Counted from the stretch's first letter, positions 54,474 to 63,406 are shown. The stretch is DNA of 64,000 nucleotides from Niabella beijingensis (GCF_020034665.1 NZ_JAIQDI010000001.1:3038001-3102000), one strand, 5' to 3'. The notes: a model not told the origin generated them from the letters alone. Program-made: numbers and translations.

Positions 54474-55691
54474 ATGAACAGAGTGGTGATAACAGGCCGG
54501 GGCATATACTCCTGCATAGGGAAAAATCTTGCCGAGGTAAAGGAATCATTGTACCTGGGAAAATCAGGGATCATTTTTGACCCGGTCCGCAAAGCATTCG
54601 GATACCGGTCCGCATTGACCGGTTTTGTAGAACGCCCTTCGCTGAAAGGGCTGCTGGACCGGCGTTCCCGTATTATGCTTCCCGAAGAGGGCGAGTATGC
54701 CTATGTGGCCACCCTCGAAGCACTGAAAGAAGCAAACCTTTCGGAAGAAGACCTGGTACGTTTGGAACCGGGGATCCTTTACGGAAACGACAGCTCGGCA
54801 AAAGCGGTCATCGAATCCACTGACCTGATCCGCGAAAAAAAAGATACCATGCTGGTGGGTTCGGCTGCCGTGTTCCAGACCCTGAACTCCACGGTAACCA
54901 TGAACCTGGCCACCATCTTCAAACTGAAGGGGATCAACCTCACGGTAAGTGCGGCCTGTGCCAGTGGCTCGCATGCGATCGGCCTGGCCTATATCCTCAT
55001 AAAAATGGGGTTGCAGGATTGCATCATAGCCGGTGGCGCCCAGGAGATCAACCATCTGTCGATGGGAACCTTTGACGCGCTGGGCGCTTTTTCGATAAAA
55101 GAGGCTGCTCCTGAAAAAGCTTCCCGTCCCTTTGACAGGGACCGCGACGGGCTGATCCCCAGCGGGGGAGCGGCAACCGTGATCCTGGAGAGCCTGGAAT
55201 CTGCTCAGAAAAGGGGCGCCCCGATCCTGGCGGAAGTGATCGGCTATGGGTTCTCCTCCAACGGGGAGCATATTTCGAACCCCACTGTGGCCGGCCCGGC
55301 AAAATCCCTCCGGATGGCACTGAATGATGCGGGGGTAACAGCCAATACCATTGACTACATCAACGCACATGCCACCAGTACGCCAACGGGTGACGCCAGC
55401 GAAGCGAAGGCCATTGCAGAAGTGTTCCAGGGATGCGATACACCTGTAAGCTCCACAAAATCAATGACCGGCCACGAATGCTGGATGGCGGGTGCCAGTG
55501 AAATTGTATATTCCAGCATCATGATGGAGCATGGATTTATCGCACCAAATATCAATTTTGAAAACCCGGATGCCGACACGGCCGCTCTAAATATTGTAAA
55601 AAATACACTGAATAAAAATATAGATGTATTTTTGTCCAATTCATTTGGGTTCGGGGGCACTAACTCGACCCTCGTTGTAAAAAAGTGGTAA
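54474..55691 (+). CDS. Beta-ketoacyl-ACP synthase (FabF-like), pigment cluster ketosynthase 1
   Basis: 405 residues. KAS catalytic triad complete: Cys162 in SAACASGSH, His299 in NAHATSTPTGD, His334 in SMTGHECWMAG. NSFGFGGTNSTLVVKKW is the C-terminal motif. It elongates the acyl chain with malonyl-ACP. It starts the pigment operon: an ACP follows 9-10 nt after its stop. A family of FabF-like KSs is known from aryl-polyene/flexirubin loci; that assignment rests on the gene set. Confidence 0.92.
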   Translation: MNRVVITGRGIYSCIGKNLAEVKESLYLGKSGIIFDPVRKAFGYRSALTGFVERPSLKGLLDRRSRIMLPEEGEYAYVATLEALKEANLSEEDLVRLEPGILYGNDSSAKAVIESTDLIREKKDTMLVGSAAVFQTLNSTVTMNLATIFKLKGINLTVSAACASGSHAIGLAYILIKMGLQDCIIAGGAQEINHLSMGTFDALGAFSIKEAAPEKASRPFDRDRDGLIPSGGAATVILESLESAQKRGAPILAEVIGYGFSSNGEHISNPTVAGPAKSLRMALNDAGVTANTIDYINAHATSTPTGDASEAKAIAEVFQGCDTPVSSTKSMTGHECWMAGASEIVYSSIMMEHGFIAPNINFENPDADTAALNIVKNTLNKNIDVFLSNSFGFGGTNSTLVVKKW

Positions 55692-55700
55692 TTTTTGCTA

Positions 55701-55961
55701 ATGCTAAGCATGGAGAAAATAATAAATACGACCAATACATTTTTGGTAGATGAATTCGAGGCGGATGCCGATCGGATAAAGCCGGATGCCAACCTGAAAG
55801 AGGTATTGGATCTGGACAGCCTGGATTATATCGATCTTGTGGTAGCCCTGGAAAGCAACTTTCATTTCAAGGTACAGCCCGGCGATTTTGTACCGCTGGT
55901 GACCTTTAACGACTTCTACAATTATATACACGCACAGATCCGCAAAAAGGAAGCAGCGTAA
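55701..55961 (+). CDS. Acyl carrier protein 1, pigment cluster
   Basis: About 86 residues from ATG 55701, or 83 from ATG 55710; the start is not decided. The phosphopantetheine site is the Ser of LDLDSLDYIDLVV (residue 37 counted from 55710). It is acidic with an ACP four-helix pattern. It lies right behind ketosynthase 1 and is likely its carrier. Confidence 0.88.
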   Translation: MLSMEKIINTTNTFLVDEFEADADRIKPDANLKEVLDLDSLDYIDLVVALESNFHFKVQPGDFVPLVTFNDFYNYIHAQIRKKEAA

Positions 55962-56222
55962 GATTTTTATTATTGGGCCGGCTGCAGAACACATCTCAGC
56001 ATTGTTGCCACGCTCGCTTGTGCGCCTGTACAAGGACGCAGCGGTTTGAGGAATTGTGTAAGAGACAACCCGGACTACATCCTGCTGCGCAGAACAATCT
56101 GCCTCCGAGGTTTAGGTGTACGCCATGTCCCCCATGTTTCCCCGTTCCACAAGAATTGGTAAAAGGCCTCATGCATTGTAACAGGCTTATTATATTTGGG
56201 TATTATAATGTAATCTATTTAA
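55962..56222. other. 261-bp spacer with an internal promoter element
   Basis: No gene seen. It ends with TATATTTG at 56191-56198, 24 nt before the acyltransferase ATG. Confidence 0.5.
56191..56198 (+). promoter_or_regulatory. TAnnTTTG element for the acyltransferase gene
   Basis: TATATTTG, 24 nt upstream of ATG 56223; possible second promoter inside the cluster. Confidence 0.55.
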
Positions 56223-57113
56223 ATGGCAAACTGGGACGGAAGCTCCAAAGGAAATAAACTGGGCTATAGTATTTTCGTCGCCCTGCTTAGGGCAGGGGGA
56301 ACTGCGCCGGCCTATTTCCTGCTGCGCTTTGTGAGCCTGTATTATTTTCTGTTCAGCACCGGGGCCAACCGGGCCATCAGCTACTACCTGCACCAGCGGC
56401 TGAAATTTTCCGGATGGAAGGCCACACGGTTGCGGTACCAGAATTATTACTGGTTCGGACAGGCCCTGATCGACCGGATCGTAATGATGAGCGGTATCCG
56501 CAACCGGTTCAGTTTTCACTTTGATGGCGAACAACACCTGCATGATATGGTAGCTGCCGGGAAGGGCGGCTTGCTGCTGAGCGCCCATATCGGCAACTGG
56601 GAAATTGCCGGCCACTTGCTGAAACGGCTCAATACCAAAATAAATATCGTAATGTATGACGGGGAGCACGAGCAGGTAAAGGCCTACCTGGATGGGGTAA
56701 CCGGTGAGCGCAATGCCAACCTGATCCTTATAAAGGATAATATTTCGCATATCTATGAAATAATGGAGGCGCTGAACAATAACGAGTTGGTTTGTATGCA
56801 TTCCGACCGGTTTATGGAAGGAAACAAGACCCTTGCATCGTTGTTCCTGGGGGCTCCGGCACAGTTTCCGGCCGGCCCTTTTACAATAGCTGCAAAATTG
56901 CCGGTTCCGGTGAGTTTTGTATTTGCGCTGAAGGAATCTGCAACACATTATCATTTTTTTGCTACTGAGGGGACCGTCTACCGTGGCCACCCGGAAAAAG
57001 GCCACCCGGCGGCCATCCTGGACGATTTTGTACAGGAAATGACCGACAAGGTCCGCCGGTATCCCGCACAATGGTATAATTATTACCCCTTTTGGGGTGA
57101 AGATAAAAGCTGA
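56223..57113 (+). CDS. LpxL/HtrB-like acyltransferase, pigment cluster
   Basis: 296 residues with an N-terminal hydrophobic segment (about 15-45) that may anchor it at the inner membrane. The acyltransferase motif is H122-x4-E127 in SAHIGNWEIAG. MHSDRFMEGN near 193-202 and FPAGPFTIAAKL are also typical of the lipid-A acyltransferase family. In aryl-polyene clusters such proteins are thought to attach the polyene chain to a membrane lipid or ester partner; the acceptor here is unknown. Confidence 0.88.
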   Translation: MANWDGSSKGNKLGYSIFVALLRAGGTAPAYFLLRFVSLYYFLFSTGANRAISYYLHQRLKFSGWKATRLRYQNYYWFGQALIDRIVMMSGIRNRFSFHFDGEQHLHDMVAAGKGGLLLSAHIGNWEIAGHLLKRLNTKINIVMYDGEHEQVKAYLDGVTGERNANLILIKDNISHIYEIMEALNNNELVCMHSDRFMEGNKTLASLFLGAPAQFPAGPFTIAAKLPVPVSFVFALKESATHYHFFATEGTVYRGHPEKGHPAAILDDFVQEMTDKVRRYPAQWYNYYPFWGEDKS

Positions 57114-57149
57114 ACCGGCCCGGTTTCCGGCCTCGCGATATGCTCTTTT

Positions 57150-57157
57150 TACCTTTG
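57150..57157 (+). promoter_or_regulatory. TAnnTTTG element upstream of the dehydratase gene
   Basis: TACCTTTG, 123 nt upstream of ATG 57281. Confidence 0.45.
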
Positions 57158-57280
57158 TATAAGACATAACCAGCCTGGCGCCGGCACAAACTGCCGGGAG
57201 GCAGAAAAACCGGGGCTGCAAACCAAAGTTTCTGTAATTTTAGCGCGTTGGCCCTGTGAAATGCCAACTGTTTATTGATT

Positions 57281-57697
57281 ATGAGCATCGCCACAGATAT
57301 CTTACCCTATATCCCGCAACGGCCGCCGTTTGTAATGGTACAAACGCTGGAACATTCGGATGATGACGGAGCTGCCACCTGGTTTACCGTAACCGACGAT
57401 AATATCCTGGTGGAAGACGGACTTTTCAGAGAGCCGGGCCTGGTGGAGAACATTGCCCAAACAGCAGCTGCACGGATCGGATACCTTTGTAACAAAGAAA
57501 ATAAACCGGTACCGGTAGGTTTTATCGGTGCCGTTCAGCGGTTAAAGATCAGCCGGCTGCCTGCAACGGGTGAAGTGCTGAACACCTCGATCCGGATCAG
57601 GAACCAGGTATTCAATGCTACGATCATAGACGGAGCCATCGCTGTAAATGGCGAGGTGATCGCGTCCTGTGAAATGCGCATCTTTGTTTCCGAATGA
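57281..57697 (+). CDS. FabZ-like hotdog dehydratase, catalytic His replaced by Gln
   Basis: 138 residues from ATG 57281. The hotdog fold is shown by IPQRPPFVMVQTL (compare FabZ LPHRxPFLLVD), EPGLVENIAQTAAARIG with the acidic Glu56, and FIGAVQRLKISRLPATGEVL. The usual catalytic His is Gln13. In known aryl-polyene systems two hotdog dehydratases (ApeI and ApeP) act together. This may be the non-catalytic partner, or it may work with Glu alone. It lies 162 nt after the acyltransferase and 33 nt before the next gene. Confidence 0.85.
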   Translation: MSIATDILPYIPQRPPFVMVQTLEHSDDDGAATWFTVTDDNILVEDGLFREPGLVENIAQTAAARIGYLCNKENKPVPVGFIGAVQRLKISRLPATGEVLNTSIRIRNQVFNATIIDGAIAVNGEVIASCEMRIFVSE

Positions 57698-57730
57698 AAT
57701 TCCCAATATTTTTTTAAATCAAAACAGACC

Positions 57731-58369
57731 ATGAAAAAAATCTCAACCAAAGTTCTATTTCTTTTTTTTACGCTTTTATTGATCAGCGGCCTGAAGGCGC
57801 AAACACTGAATGAAGTACTGACCGATAAGGAGCTGCCCATTTATTATTTTGGCATTGATTTTACAAAGGCAAAGCTGATCGGCGATGCCACTGCAAAAAG
57901 CGATGATATCGTGGCCCGCCAGTTTGACGGCATCAACGACGTCATCATCAATGAATCCGGTAAGTACGATATCGCCGGGGCGTTTAAAAAAGCGGAGGTC
58001 AGCAGCAATCTCAGCTTTGTTTCAAAAAGAAATCAGAAAACAGATCCCGATCAGCTGCTTTCTTCCGACTCCGATGACTTTCATCACCTGGAAGAAAGCG
58101 ATGTAGAAAAACTGGTGAAGGGTTTTAATACAGGCGATAAAACCGGTACCGGTCTGCTGTTTGTAGTGGATGGCATGAGTAAAACAAGAAAAGCCATCTC
58201 TGTTTGGGTAACCCTGTTTGACATCAAATCAAAAAAAATACTACTGGCGGATAAGATGGAAGGGAAAGTGGGTATGGCCTTCAGCTTCCGGAACTACTGG
58301 GCTGCAGGAATGAAAAATGTGATCGACAATATTAAAAGCAGCAAATATGCTGTCTGGAAAATGAGATAA
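57731..58369 (+). CDS. Secreted protein of unknown function inside the pigment cluster
   Basis: 212 residues with signal peptide 1-23 (ending LKAQ). The mature part is alpha/beta-like with YYFGIDFTKAKLIGDATAKS, LLFVVDGMSKTRKAISVWVT and FSFRNYWAAGMKNVID. I do not recognise the family. The stop overlaps the thioesterase ATG by 1 nt (TAATG), so it is co-translated with the pathway, and an envelope role such as pigment export or placement is possible but not shown. Confidence 0.75.
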   Translation: MKKISTKVLFLFFTLLLISGLKAQTLNEVLTDKELPIYYFGIDFTKAKLIGDATAKSDDIVARQFDGINDVIINESGKYDIAGAFKKAEVSSNLSFVSKRNQKTDPDQLLSSDSDDFHHLEESDVEKLVKGFNTGDKTGTGLLFVVDGMSKTRKAISVWVTLFDIKSKKILLADKMEGKVGMAFSFRNYWAAGMKNVIDNIKSSKYAVWKMR

Positions 58370-58788
58370 TGAAGGAATTAAAAAATACAACCGAAGTGCT
58401 GATCCGCTTTAATGAAGCGGACCCGCTGGGTATTGTGTGGCATGGTCATTACATTCGTTATTTTGAAGACGGAAGAGAAGCTTTTGGAAAAAGCTACGGG
58501 ATCGGGTATCTCGACTTCTTCCGGGAAAATATAGTGGTACCCATTGTGCATGTGGAGTGCAATTACAAAAAATCGCTGAAATTCGGAGATGAGGTGCAGG
58601 TGGAAACGATCTATGAACCCTGCGAGGCTGCCAAGATCATTTTCAGGTACCGCCTTTATAAAGTGTCCGACCGCTCGCTGGTAGCCACAGGAAGCACCAC
58701 ACAGGTTTTCCTGGATAAGGATACGCAAACCCTTTTATTGAATAATCCTCCTTTTTTTGAGGAATGGAAACAAAAATTTTTGAAGTAA
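58369..58788 (+). CDS. 4HBT hotdog acyl-CoA/ACP thioesterase
   Basis: 139 residues. RFNEADPLGIVWHGHYIRYFED near residues 13-34 is the YbgC/4HBT signature, with Asp18 in the active site; the rest is the hotdog strand set. It may release the finished chain or recycle mis-primed acyl-ACP. It starts on the last base of the previous stop (TAATG) and ends 4 nt before ketosynthase 2. Confidence 0.93.
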   Translation: MKELKNTTEVLIRFNEADPLGIVWHGHYIRYFEDGREAFGKSYGIGYLDFFRENIVVPIVHVECNYKKSLKFGDEVQVETIYEPCEAAKIIFRYRLYKVSDRSLVATGSTTQVFLDKDTQTLLLNNPPFFEEWKQKFLK

Positions 58789-58792
58789 AAGG

Positions 58793-59923
58793 ATGAGGAG
58801 CGTATTTGTTTTATCACAGAATATTGTGTCCCCGCTGGGAAGCACGGCGCAGGAGAACTTTGATGCGCTGTGCGCGGACAGAACAGCAGTAAAAGTGCAT
58901 CAGGATGCAGCAAGAAGTGACGTGCCCTTTTGTGCAGCCCTGTTCGGTCCCTCCTTTTTTAATGAGGAAGCCACAGCATTTACTCCTTTTGAATCCCTGT
59001 TAAAAGCCTCTGTTGCAGATGCGATACGGCTTGCAGGTATCGACCCCGCCGATCCGGATACAGCGCTTATCCTTTCTTCCACCAAAGGCAATATCAGCCT
59101 GCTGGAAGATCATACGGTTACTGTTGAATTGAAGAAGGAAGTAGGAATGACTGTTTCCGCGGAAAAGATTGCCGGGCATTTTGGGTTTAAGAACAGGCCG
59201 TTAATTGTATCCCATGCCTGTATCTCCGGTACCCTGGCCATTATCACGGCCAGGCGGATGCTGGAAGCGGGCAGGTACAAAACGATCGTAGTAGCAGGTG
59301 CTGATCTGATCACCCGGTTCATCTTATCCGGCTTCCAGTCATTTCATGCCGTAAGCGATGTGCTTTGCAAACCCTTTGATGCGCACCGGAACGGTATCAA
59401 CCTCGGAGAGGCGGCGGCAACTGTGGTATTGTCAACAGAACGGCCACAAGGCGGGACCGTTTTAACCGTGAGCGGCGGCGGCGTGAGCAATGATGCCAAT
59501 CATATATCCGGACCATCGCGCACGGGCGAGGAGTTGTTTATGGCCATCGATCATGCCATGAAGGAGGCGGGTATTGAACCGGCTGCCATCGGATTTATTT
59601 CCGCGCACGGAACGGCTACGGTTTATAATGATGATATGGAAAGCCGGGCCATTAATCTGGCCGGATTGGAGGAAGTGCCCGTGAACAGTCTTAAGGGATA
59701 CTACGGGCATACGCTGGGGGCTGCAGGATTGCTGGAAACAGTGATCGGACTGGAATCATTACGGGCTGGGATGATTATTCCTACCAAAGGATTTGAAGTG
59801 CCCGGTACGGTAAAACCACTGAATGTTTGCAGTGCGCTGGTTGAAACACCGGTATCCGCATTTTTGAAAACCGCATCTGGTTTTGGTGGATGTAATGCAG
59901 CCATCGTGGTGCAGAAGAACTGA
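58793..59923 (+). CDS. Beta-ketoacyl synthase family protein, pigment cluster ketosynthase 2
   Basis: 376 residues. The triad is present: Cys143 in SHACISGTLA, His272 in SAHGTAT, His306 in GYYGHTLGAAG. NAVYNDDMESRAINL and KTASGFGGCNAAIVVQKN confirm a complete KS domain. It is shorter and diverged from ketosynthase 1. It may elongate or act as the chain-length partner in a heterodimer. Its gene overlaps nothing but is 4 nt behind the thioesterase. Confidence 0.9.
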   Translation: MRSVFVLSQNIVSPLGSTAQENFDALCADRTAVKVHQDAARSDVPFCAALFGPSFFNEEATAFTPFESLLKASVADAIRLAGIDPADPDTALILSSTKGNISLLEDHTVTVELKKEVGMTVSAEKIAGHFGFKNRPLIVSHACISGTLAIITARRMLEAGRYKTIVVAGADLITRFILSGFQSFHAVSDVLCKPFDAHRNGINLGEAAATVVLSTERPQGGTVLTVSGGGVSNDANHISGPSRTGEELFMAIDHAMKEAGIEPAAIGFISAHGTATVYNDDMESRAINLAGLEEVPVNSLKGYYGHTLGAAGLLETVIGLESLRAGMIIPTKGFEVPGTVKPLNVCSALVETPVSAFLKTASGFGGCNAAIVVQKN

Positions 59924-59997
59924 AACCCTGTCTGAAATTTGTCGTTAACAGCGCATACCGGCTGTTGACCCTAAAAATTAAAATAAAAGAAAGATCG

Positions 59998-61095
59998 ATG
60001 TTAGATTTCTACAAGAAAGACCAGAAAACGGCCATGGAGGCAAAACATCTGGCACAGATCATTGCGCATGGACCAATTGTTTTCCAGGTAGCGAGGGTAT
60101 TGCGTGATAAGAATATTCTAAAGGTAATTGAAGAGGCGCGTACCACCGGAGCTTCCATAAAGGATGTGTGTGAAGAAACGGGGCTTTCGGTTTATGCTGC
60201 CCGCGTATTGCTTGAGGCAGGGTTGGGTATGCACCTGGTACGGTATACGGAAGATGAAAAGTTTGTACTTACAAAAACAGGCTATTTTATTTTACACGAT
60301 CCCCTTACCAATGTGAATATGAATTTTGTACAGGATGTATGTTATAAAGGGATGTTTCACCTGGAAGAGGCCATAGAAACCGGCAAACCTGCAGGGCTGC
60401 GCGAACTGGGCCAGTGGTCAACAGTATATGAAGGATTGTCCCAGCTGCCTCCTGAAATCCAGAAAAGCTGGTTTGAATACGATCACTTTTTTTCTGACAT
60501 CGCCTTTCCCGAAGTGATCAAACAGGTGTATTCTGAAAATATAAAAACGCTTCTGGATATTGGCGGCAATACCGGCAAATGGGCTTCTGCTTCAGCAACA
60601 CATGGGGAAGACATCCATGTAACCATTATGGATCTCCCCGGTCAGGCAGAGATGGCAAAGAAGCGGATCGAAGAGCTGGGGCTTATCGATAAGGTTTCTT
60701 TTTATCCCTGCAATATCCTGGATGAAAACATTCCTTTCCCCAAAGCCAGTCCGGCTACGGGCAAATCGTTTGACGCCATCTGGATGAGCCAGTTCCTGGA
60801 TTGCTTTTCAGAGGATGAGATCGTATCGATCCTGAAACGTTGTGCCGGAGCCATTGATGATGATGGACTGGTGCTGATACTGGAAGCGTTCTGGGATACA
60901 CAACGGTTCGAGACCTCCGCCTTCTGCATCCAGCAATTGTCGATCTATTTTACGGCTATCGCCAATGGTAACAGCCAGATGTATGACTCAAGGGTATTTA
61001 AAGCCTGTGTGGACAAAGCGGGTTTTGATATCGTGGAGCAGATCGATGGCATCGGGCTCAGTCATACCCTGCTGAAATGCAGAAAGCGAAAATAA
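59998..61095 (+). CDS. SAM-dependent O-methyltransferase family protein
   Basis: 365 residues from ATG 59998 (a TTG at 59965 adds 11 residues). A winged-helix dimerisation part (about 40-110, CEETGLSVYAARVLLEAGLG) precedes the Rossmann domain. The SAM loop is LLDIGGNTGKWA at about 195-206, with TIMDLPGQAEMAKKRIEELG as the acidic motif. It resembles the plant-type O-methyltransferase family (Methyltransf_2). Flexirubin-type pigments carry a ring methyl, so a role there is plausible. Confidence 0.87.
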   Translation: MLDFYKKDQKTAMEAKHLAQIIAHGPIVFQVARVLRDKNILKVIEEARTTGASIKDVCEETGLSVYAARVLLEAGLGMHLVRYTEDEKFVLTKTGYFILHDPLTNVNMNFVQDVCYKGMFHLEEAIETGKPAGLRELGQWSTVYEGLSQLPPEIQKSWFEYDHFFSDIAFPEVIKQVYSENIKTLLDIGGNTGKWASASATHGEDIHVTIMDLPGQAEMAKKRIEELGLIDKVSFYPCNILDENIPFPKASPATGKSFDAIWMSQFLDCFSEDEIVSILKRCAGAIDDDGLVLILEAFWDTQRFETSAFCIQQLSIYFTAIANGNSQMYDSRVFKACVDKAGFDIVEQIDGIGLSHTLLKCRKRK

Positions 61096-61122
61096 AAACT
61101 TTAGCAGGTCTGTGCCTTGCGC

Positions 61123-61130
61123 TAACTTTG
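61123..61130 (+). promoter_or_regulatory. TAnnTTTG element upstream of the halogenase-like gene
   Basis: TAACTTTG, 107 nt upstream of ATG 61238. Confidence 0.45.
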
Positions 61131-61237
61131 GCCGCTGAATAGGATGGATGCGCTGAATTGAAAACAAAGCAGCAGCACTACTGAACCGGCAGTATATCCG
61201 GAATCGAAAACGGATAATTAAAAACTCAGATAAAAAT

Positions 61238-62509
61238 ATGCAAACAGAACAAACAGATGTGCTTGTGATCGGGGCCGGTCCTGCCGGTACCGTAGCCGGA
61301 GCCATCGTAAATAAAGCAGGTTACAAGGTCAGGGTGGTGGAAAAAATGAAATTTCCGCGGTTTGTGATAGGAGAAAGTTTGCTGCCCCGATGTATGGAAG
61401 CCCTGGAAGAGGCCGGACTGCTGGAAAGCGTGCTGAAGATGGGTTTTCAGCGGAAAACGGGTGCGAAGTTTGTACGTGATGGCGTTATTTGTGATTATTC
61501 TTTTGCCGACCAGTTTACCGATGGCTGGGATCATGCTTACCAGGTGACCCGTGCCGATTTTGACCAGGCACTTGCCGACGGGCTGGAAGCGCAGGGAGTG
61601 CCTATTGAATATGAAACAACTGTAACGGGCATTGAATTCCGGGAAGATGGTTCTTCCATAACCACCGTAACTGATGCGAACGGGAACGAAAAAAAGATAG
61701 AAGCCCGCTTTATTATCGATGGAAGCGGCTACGGGCGGGTGATACCGCGATTGTTCGGGTTAGACAAGCCGTCCAATCTTTCTCCACGCAAGGCATTGTT
61801 TGTTCATATTAATGACGTGAACCGGCAGATGGATGATGAGCCCGATCGTATTACGGTGATCGTGCACAAACCGGATATCTGGGTATGGGTCATCCCTTTT
61901 GCAACCGGCGTTACTTCTGTCGGATTTGTGGGCGATCCTGCTTTCTTTGAAAAATATACCGGAACACCGGAGGAGCAGCTGCGTGCGGTGATTGCCGATG
62001 AACCTTATATCGCAGAGCGGATGAAAGATGTTGAATTTTTATGGGAGCCCAAGATATTACAGTCCTGGTCCAGCACCACAGAAAAATTCTACGGAAATGG
62101 GTTTGTGCTCACCGGTAATGTGACAGAATTCCTGGATCCTGTTTTTTCTTCGGGTGTGACCCTGGCCACGGTGTCGAGCCAGATCGCCGGTAAGCTGGTA
62201 GTGCGGCATTTAAAAGGGGAAGCTGTCGATTGGGATAAAGAATATACAGAAGAGATGATGCAGGGAGTGAATACCTTCCGCAGCTATGTGATGGGCTGGT
62301 ACGATACCACTCTGCACACTATTTTCTTTGCGAAGGACCAGAATCCTGATATCAAGAAGATGATCTGTTCCGTACTGGCCGGATATGTATGGGATACAGA
62401 TAATCCTTATGTAAAAGAACATGATACCGCTTTGCACAAGCTGGCAAAAACGATCAAGTTAAGAGACAGCATCGAGTATATTAACAATGGCTTCAGGGAC
62501 AGCAAGTAG
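61238..62509 (+). CDS. FAD-dependent oxidoreductase with flavin-dependent halogenase motifs
   Basis: 423 residues. FAD site GAGPAG (12-17) and the GESLLP sequence (45-50) are of the tryptophan-halogenase/CmlS type. W215-V-W217-V-I219-P220 is the WxWxIP motif of flavin-dependent halogenases, and Lys73 in FQRKTGAKF is at the position of the catalytic Lys. This favours a halogenase over a geranylgeranyl-reductase-like enzyme, which has no such motif. Flexirubins with chlorine on the ring are known. The product here remains a prediction. A promoter-like element lies 107 nt upstream. Confidence 0.82.
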   Translation: MQTEQTDVLVIGAGPAGTVAGAIVNKAGYKVRVVEKMKFPRFVIGESLLPRCMEALEEAGLLESVLKMGFQRKTGAKFVRDGVICDYSFADQFTDGWDHAYQVTRADFDQALADGLEAQGVPIEYETTVTGIEFREDGSSITTVTDANGNEKKIEARFIIDGSGYGRVIPRLFGLDKPSNLSPRKALFVHINDVNRQMDDEPDRITVIVHKPDIWVWVIPFATGVTSVGFVGDPAFFEKYTGTPEEQLRAVIADEPYIAERMKDVEFLWEPKILQSWSSTTEKFYGNGFVLTGNVTEFLDPVFSSGVTLATVSSQIAGKLVVRHLKGEAVDWDKEYTEEMMQGVNTFRSYVMGWYDTTLHTIFFAKDQNPDIKKMICSVLAGYVWDTDNPYVKEHDTALHKLAKTIKLRDSIEYINNGFRDSK

Positions 62510-62517
62510 CTAAGGAG

Positions 62518-63144
62518 TTGGGTCAGGGCAGCAATAATATAACAGCAGCAGTTGTTTTGCGCAATGGGATCATTGTTAAAGATGATACCGTTGTTTTCAG
62601 GAACAATGAAAAGGGAGGTGTTTTCTTAAAGGAGGCCTATGAAGGACTGGGGGTCGATTATCCCCGGTTCTATAAGATGGACCTGCTCAGCAAGGCGGGA
62701 ACAGTTGCAGTGGATGCGCTGTTGAAGGGTAGTATGGATCTCGCGGCCGCCCGGCCGGAAACCACGGGCCTGGTATTCAGCAACCGGAATGCAAGCATTG
62801 AGGCGGATGTGCAATACCTGGAGGCATCAAAAGAGTATCCGAGTCCCGCGTTATTTGTGTACACGTTGCCGAATATTGTTATCGGGGAGATAAGCATCCG
62901 TTATAAATTTAAAGGAGAGAATGCCTTTTTTGTATCTGAAACTTTTGATGCGGACTGGATGCACTGGTACGTGACGGACCTGATGCAGCGCAACCTGCTG
63001 AAGACCTGCATCTGCGGCTGGATCGATGCGATAGGGGATCGACTGGATGTTTGCCTGTTCCTGGTGGAGGCCGGAGCGGCGGCGGGTGCTGCCTTTACCA
63101 CAGAAAACTTAAACGGTATTTACAATAAAGATTATGGAAAATAA
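62518..63144 (+). CDS. Ketosynthase-like N-terminal domain protein without active-site Cys
   Basis: 208 residues from TTG 62518, 9 nt after the previous stop; the frame is open back only to 62485 with no ATG, and AAGGAG touches the TTG. Sequence such as MDLLSKAGTVAVDALLKGS, TGLVFSNRNASIEADVQYLEA and YTLPNIVIGEISIRYKFKGE follows the Ketoacyl-synt_2-type N-terminal KS half. Where KSs have the active Cys it has LPNIVIGE, so it has no catalytic Cys. It may be a structural or chain-length subunit. The last 11 nt overlap ACP 2. Confidence 0.78.
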   Translation: MGQGSNNITAAVVLRNGIIVKDDTVVFRNNEKGGVFLKEAYEGLGVDYPRFYKMDLLSKAGTVAVDALLKGSMDLAAARPETTGLVFSNRNASIEADVQYLEASKEYPSPALFVYTLPNIVIGEISIRYKFKGENAFFVSETFDADWMHWYVTDLMQRNLLKTCICGWIDAIGDRLDVCLFLVEAGAAAGAAFTTENLNGIYNKDYGK

Positions 63145-63406
63145 ACAAGAATTAATAACCCGGTTAAAAGAACAGATCATCCGGCAACTGAAACTGGATG
63201 ATAAAAAACCGGAGGATATCGGCGATCACGATCCGCTGTTTGTGGAAGGATTGGGACTGGACTCCATCGATGCGCTGGAGCTGATCGTACTATTACAGCA
63301 GGAATACCAGATTAAATTAAAGAATGCCGAAGAAGGACAGGATGTGTTCCGCTCGGTAAGTACAATGGCAGACTATATCCTGGATCACCAGAATGCGGCT
63401 CATTAA
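63134..63406 (+). CDS. Acyl carrier protein 2, pigment cluster
   Basis: 90 residues. The 4'-phosphopantetheine site is Ser44 in GLGLDSIDALELIVLLQ. It is acidic, with DPLFVEGLGLDS typical of type II ACPs. It overlaps the previous gene by 11 nt, implying translational coupling. Distinct in sequence from ACP 1; probably a dedicated carrier for a second ketosynthase. Confidence 0.92.
   Translation: MENKQELITRLKEQIIRQLKLDDKKPEDIGDHDPLFVEGLGLDSIDALELIVLLQQEYQIKLKNAEEGQDVFRSVSTMADYILDHQNAAH

Noticed and set aside
56190..57221. 343-residue minus-strand frame over the acyltransferase
   Set aside because: The plus-strand gene carries the HxxxxE motif and a promoter; the antisense frame has no family features.
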